Assembly (NCBI RefSeq): GCF_011927945.1
Contig: NZ_JAATJM010000001.1
Location: 1,869,501 to 1,933,500, forward strand
Direction of reading: 5' to 3'
Source: Brevundimonas alba
GTDB taxonomy: Bacteria > Pseudomonadota > Alphaproteobacteria > Caulobacterales > Caulobacteraceae
DNA: 64,000 bases
Position numbers and translations under genes: made by a program. Positions 61,647-64,000 of this stretch are shown in pieces. The notes under the pieces are model-generated. The model was not told the origin of the DNA and did no database searches. It saw nothing but the letters and a program-made list of their open reading frames with translations. Numbering within the stretch: position 1 is the first letter of the stretch; each line of letters starts with the position of its first letter.

Positions 61647-63044
61647 TCAGACCTTCATGTCCACGCCCGAAGGCGAGAGGGAGAGCGCCAGCCATTTCGG
61701 CGGCTGCGCCATGTCGATTTCGTTGTTCAGGCGCGATGCCGAGGCGAAGGCTCGTGCCTGTTGGTGGCGCGTGTCCTGCCCCCGGTCGAAGGCGCTGGAG
61801 CCGCTGTCGCGGTCGACAAATTCGAACGCGTCATCGGCCATCTGGAAGCCGGCGGCCTCGAGTTGGCGGCGCAGTTCATCGGCCCGTCCGCGCAGGTCCG
61901 TCGCGGCGGCCGGATTGTCGAACGCTAGACGAGCGGCCAGGCGGCCCTCCGAGTCGATGTCCAGCTTGACGTCCACACGGCCCAGTTCGGCCGGGCGAAG
62001 GGCGATCTCGAACCGGGTCGATCGCCCTTCCAGCTTGCGCAGTATCTGCGCGGCGATCTGCGCCGTCGCATCGATAGTGGCGCGGGAGAGGGTCGAAAGG
62101 CTGTGCTCGCGCACGGGAGCCGCGGGCGCGTCCGCCTGGGCCGCGGCGCCGTCGCTCACGGGAGAGGTTTCGGCGGGCGCAGCGTCCGTCTCTCCGGCCG
62201 GAGCCGGAGCAGGGGACGGCCCAACGGGCGGCGCCGAGGGTTTTTCACCTTCGGCGGTCGGAGCGGATCGACCTGTCGGAGCCTCTGCCGCGCCCTTCAG
62301 CTCGGCGGTCGCCGCCTCAGCGGGCTTCGCTGTTTCATCCAGCGGTTTCGCGGTCCGCTCCGCCAGCGCCCGTAGCGGCGCCGGCGGAGGGACAGGAGCT
62401 TCAGCCGCGTGACTGCTCGTCCGTGCGGCGGCCTCGGCGGCCGGCGTGTCGGCGACGGGTTCAAGCGCCGCTTCGGCCGGCAGAACCTGCGGCTCTGTCG
62501 GTTTCCCGGAGGGCTGCGCCGGAAGGACGAGGGCATCCTCGCCCTTGCCGGGCGGGGTTCCGGGTAGGACCTGTGGGCCAGGACCCTTGCCCGCCGTCGT
62601 GCCGGGGAGAACCTGGGGCTCCAAGCCTTTGGGCGTATCGGCGCCGGGCAGAACCTGCGGTTCCAGACCCTTGATGTCGGGTGCGCCCGGGAGGACCTGA
62701 GGCTCGGTCCCCTTGGCGTTGATAATGGCGGGCAGGACCGAAGGCTCTGCATCGGTGGTGTCCGCGACACCGGGAAGGACCAGAGGATCGGTCGCGGCGT
62801 CAACAGACGGCTTCGCGCCATCGATCGTCAGGGTCGTATCGTCTCCGCCCGCGAAGGTGTCGCGGTCGATGCCCGTGCGAGCCTCGACCCCCGCCCTCGT
62901 CCGGAGTGCATTGCGCGGAGCGCCTTCGTTCGACAGCTCGACCGCCAGCAGGTTTCCGAAGCCGGATGCGCCAGGCCCCGACGACCCACGAGGAGTCGCC
63001 TTGTGGACAGGCGCCAGTATGGAAAGCACGGCTTGCGCGGACAT
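61647..63044 (-). CDS. fliK: Flagellar hook-length control protein FliK
   Basis: A 465-residue molecular ruler that sets hook length and switches export specificity. The C-terminal substrate-switch domain (Flg_hook) is RFEIALRPAELGRVDVKLDI, DSEGRLAARLAFDNPAAATD, LRGRADELRRQLEAAGF. The N-terminal two thirds are Pro/Ala/Glu-rich and contain eight consecutive 14-residue repeats at residues 86-197. Start MSAQAVLSILAPV at 63044 follows a sigma-54 promoter match by about 60 bases. ATG 63140 would extend into that promoter and is rejected. It heads fliK-flgD-flgE. Confidence 0.88.
   Translation of the reverse strand: MSAQAVLSILAPVHKATPRGSSGPGASGFGNLLAVELSNEGAPRNALRTRAGVEARTGIDRDTFAGGDDTTLTIDGAKPSVDAATDPLVLPGVADTTDAEPSVLPAIINAKGTEPQVLPGAPDIKGLEPQVLPGADTPKGLEPQVLPGTTAGKGPGPQVLPGTPPGKGEDALVLPAQPSGKPTEPQVLPAEAALEPVADTPAAEAAARTSSHAAEAPVPPPAPLRALAERTAKPLDETAKPAEAATAELKGAAEAPTGRSAPTAEGEKPSAPPVGPSPAPAPAGETDAAPAETSPVSDGAAAQADAPAAPVREHSLSTLSRATIDATAQIAAQILRKLEGRSTRFEIALRPAELGRVDVKLDIDSEGRLAARLAFDNPAAATDLRGRADELRRQLEAAGFQMADDAFEFVDRDSGSSAFDRGQDTRHQQARAFASASRLNNEIDMAQPPKWLALSLSPSGVDMKV
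62454..62789 (-). repeat. Eight 14-residue (42-base) tandem repeats within fliK
   Basis: FliK residues 86-197 consist of eight exact-length units of 14 residues. Each begins like EPQVLPG (variants DPLVLPG, EPSVLPA, GPQVLPG, DALVLPA) and most end KGL, KGT, KGP or KGE. The third, fourth and fifth units are nearly identical (EPQVLPG..KGL twice). The corresponding DNA is 8 x 42 bases with no length variation. Confidence 0.93.
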
Positions 63045-63115
63045 GGTCCCGAGGGGGTGTCGCCGGAGCGAAGGTGGCTTGGGCGCTTGCTGCGCCGAAC
63101 ATTCGGAACCCACGG

Positions 63116-63132
63116 CGCAAGTCGCGGGCCAG
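63116..63132 (-). promoter_or_regulatory. Sigma-54 promoter match upstream of fliK-flgD-flgE
   Basis: On the minus strand TGGCCCGCGACTTGCG: -24 GG and -12 GC with exactly 10 bases between, a close match to TGGCACG-N4-TTGCW. Transcription would begin near 63105, about 60 bases before the fliK ATG at 63044. In Caulobacter the hook operons are class III genes driven by RpoN with FlbD. Confidence 0.72.
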
Positions 63133-63276
63133 TTCACCAATCACGAACAACCATCGGAAAACACGAGAAACTTCGCCGAGCTCGCGGAGGCCGCGGCAGT
63201 GAAGAAGCGGTCGAATCTTGCCGCGTGCCGACGTTTCTTGCCCGGCGCCAGCGCTCGGCGCCTTCGGCCCGGCGGT

Positions 63277-63292
63277 TGGCCCGCCGCTTGCG
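63277..63292 (+). promoter_or_regulatory. Sigma-54 promoter match upstream of flgK
   Basis: TTGGCCCGCCGCTTGC: -24 GG at 63278-63279 and -12 GC at 63290-63291 with 10 bases between, near-identical to the divergent element at 63116. Start of transcription would be about 63303, giving a leader of about 134 bases to the flgK ATG at 63437. The 145 bases between the two promoters have room for FlbD/IHF-type sites, which I could not assign. Confidence 0.68.
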
Positions 63293-63436
63293 CTCCTTGC
63301 CGCTCATGACACAGGCGCGAATTACGATCTCGCGAGAATTCAGTGACTTGGCCGGATCGCTTGCGGGCGAAGCCGGGCAAAAAGGGCGCGTCGGCTGGCA
63401 GGCCTTGCCGGGCGCCAGTGTAATGGAGGCCGCTGC

Positions 63437-64000
63437 ATGTCCCTGAACGCGATCATGAACACGGCGACCAGCGGCCTTGCCGCGGCCCAGACCCAGTTGC
63501 GTGTGGTCTCGGACAACGTCTCCAACGTCAACACGCCCGGCTACGTCCGCAAGATCGCCGACCAGGTCACCCTGACCAGTCAGGGGATGGGCGCGGGCGT
63601 CGAGGTGGCGCGCATCCGTCTGGCGACCGACCGCTTCCTTCAAGCGGCCAGCCTGAACGCCGGCGCGGAGGCGGCGCGTCAGGGCGTTCGTTATGAACTG
63701 TACGACCGCATTCAGTCGCTGTTCGGCGATCCCGGTGGTGACAGCGGCTTCTTCTCGCAGGTCGACGGCATGTTCTCGGCCTTCGCGGCCAGCGCCGAAG
63801 ACCCGACCTCGTCGCCGCGTCGGCAAGACGCCCTGTTCCGCACCCAGGCCCTGTTCGACGAGGCCGGACGGATCGGCGAACAGATTCAGGCGGTCCGCGA
63901 GGATGCGGACGGCCGCATCCAGAGCGCCGTCGAGAAGGCCAACAACCTGCTGCAGCAGATTGAGGGGCTGAACCTCGAGATCGCCCGGGCGACGGTGGTC
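63437..64000 (+). CDS. flgK: Flagellar hook-associated protein FlgK (N-terminal part, cut by window end)
   Basis: The first 188 residues of the hook-filament junction protein HAP1. The N-terminal FlgK/FlgE-type segment is SLNAIMNTATSGLAAAQTQL followed by RVVSDNVSNVNTPGYVRKIA; the following helical part includes LATDRFLQAASLNAGAEAA and SQVDGMFSAFAASAEDPTSS. GGAGG lies 9 bases before ATG 63437. The rest, and presumably flgL, lie outside the window. Divergent from fliK, with its own sigma-54 promoter match. Confidence 0.93.
   Translation, partial: MSLNAIMNTATSGLAAAQTQLRVVSDNVSNVNTPGYVRKIADQVTLTSQGMGAGVEVARIRLATDRFLQAASLNAGAEAARQGVRYELYDRIQSLFGDPGGDSGFFSQVDGMFSAFAASAEDPTSSPRRQDALFRTQALFDEAGRIGEQIQAVREDADGRIQSAVEKANNLLQQIEGLNLEIARATVV

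Noticed and set aside
63348..63365. Second sigma-54-like sequence upstream of flgK (TTGGCCGGATCGCTTGC)
   Set aside because: There are 11 bases between the GG and GC elements; sigma-54 promoters need 10. The element at 63277 has the correct spacing.

Overview
This is a GC-rich chromosomal window from an alphaproteobacterium of the order Caulobacterales. Brevundimonas is the closest guess, but that is inference from gene content and codon use; no rRNA gene is present to fix the genus. Lineage markers are a ZauP-ZapA cell-division pair, the F1-ATPase zeta inhibitor (DUF1476), the CtrA inhibitor SciP (DUF1153) beside hook genes, and a PurS/PurQ/PurL-type FGAM synthase. There is no IS element, integrase, CRISPR array or tRNA that I can support. 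The window is dense core genome with a few accessory insertions.

Layout: 1-5.5 kb holds the start of transketolase, zauP-zapA, then a GbsR regulator/DUF4166/SDR cassette lying between zapA and the 6S RNA-5-FCL pair, then a YmdB-type phosphoesterase. 5.5-20.4 kb is a purine region: purL, purQ, purS, purC and purB, interspersed with phoD, PEBP, tiny acidic disordered proteins, a TspO-like membrane protein, a sugar acetyltransferase, zeta, FAS1, two DNA-repair or hypothetical genes, a GST and an Slt lytic transglycosylase. 20.5-34 kb has a family-4 UDG, ETF-quinone oxidoreductase, a TPR lipoprotein-like protein, ispE, FAS1, a polysaccharide deacetylase, a glyQ-DUF559-glyS operon, an inositol monophosphatase and efp. 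34-47 kb has bfr/bfd, a secreted beta-propeller, thiE, a MASE1 kinase, cioAB with a DUF2474 small subunit, and a hybrid kinase. 47-58 kb is more accessory: an ABC-2 exporter facing a DUF2975-XRE pair across a palindromic operator, two small exported proteins, LuxR and HxlR regulators, GST, thiolase, thioesterase, hemerythrin and mnmA. 58.9-64 kb is flagellar: sciP, flgE, flgD and fliK leftward, flgK rightward, with two divergent sigma-54 promoter matches between.

Many junctions overlap by 1 or 4 bases (ATGA, GTGA, TGATG), so translational coupling is the rule. The most interesting signals are: a likely leaderless regulator gene whose palindromic operator covers its own -10 and start codon; a DUF2474 cytochrome bd subunit with no ATG/GTG/TTG start; a DUF559 gene wedged between the two glycyl-tRNA synthetase subunits and carrying a palindromic repeat inside its frame; eight exact-length 14-residue repeats in FliK; a TonB-box-like segment on a beta-propeller protein; and several undescribed palindromic repeats.
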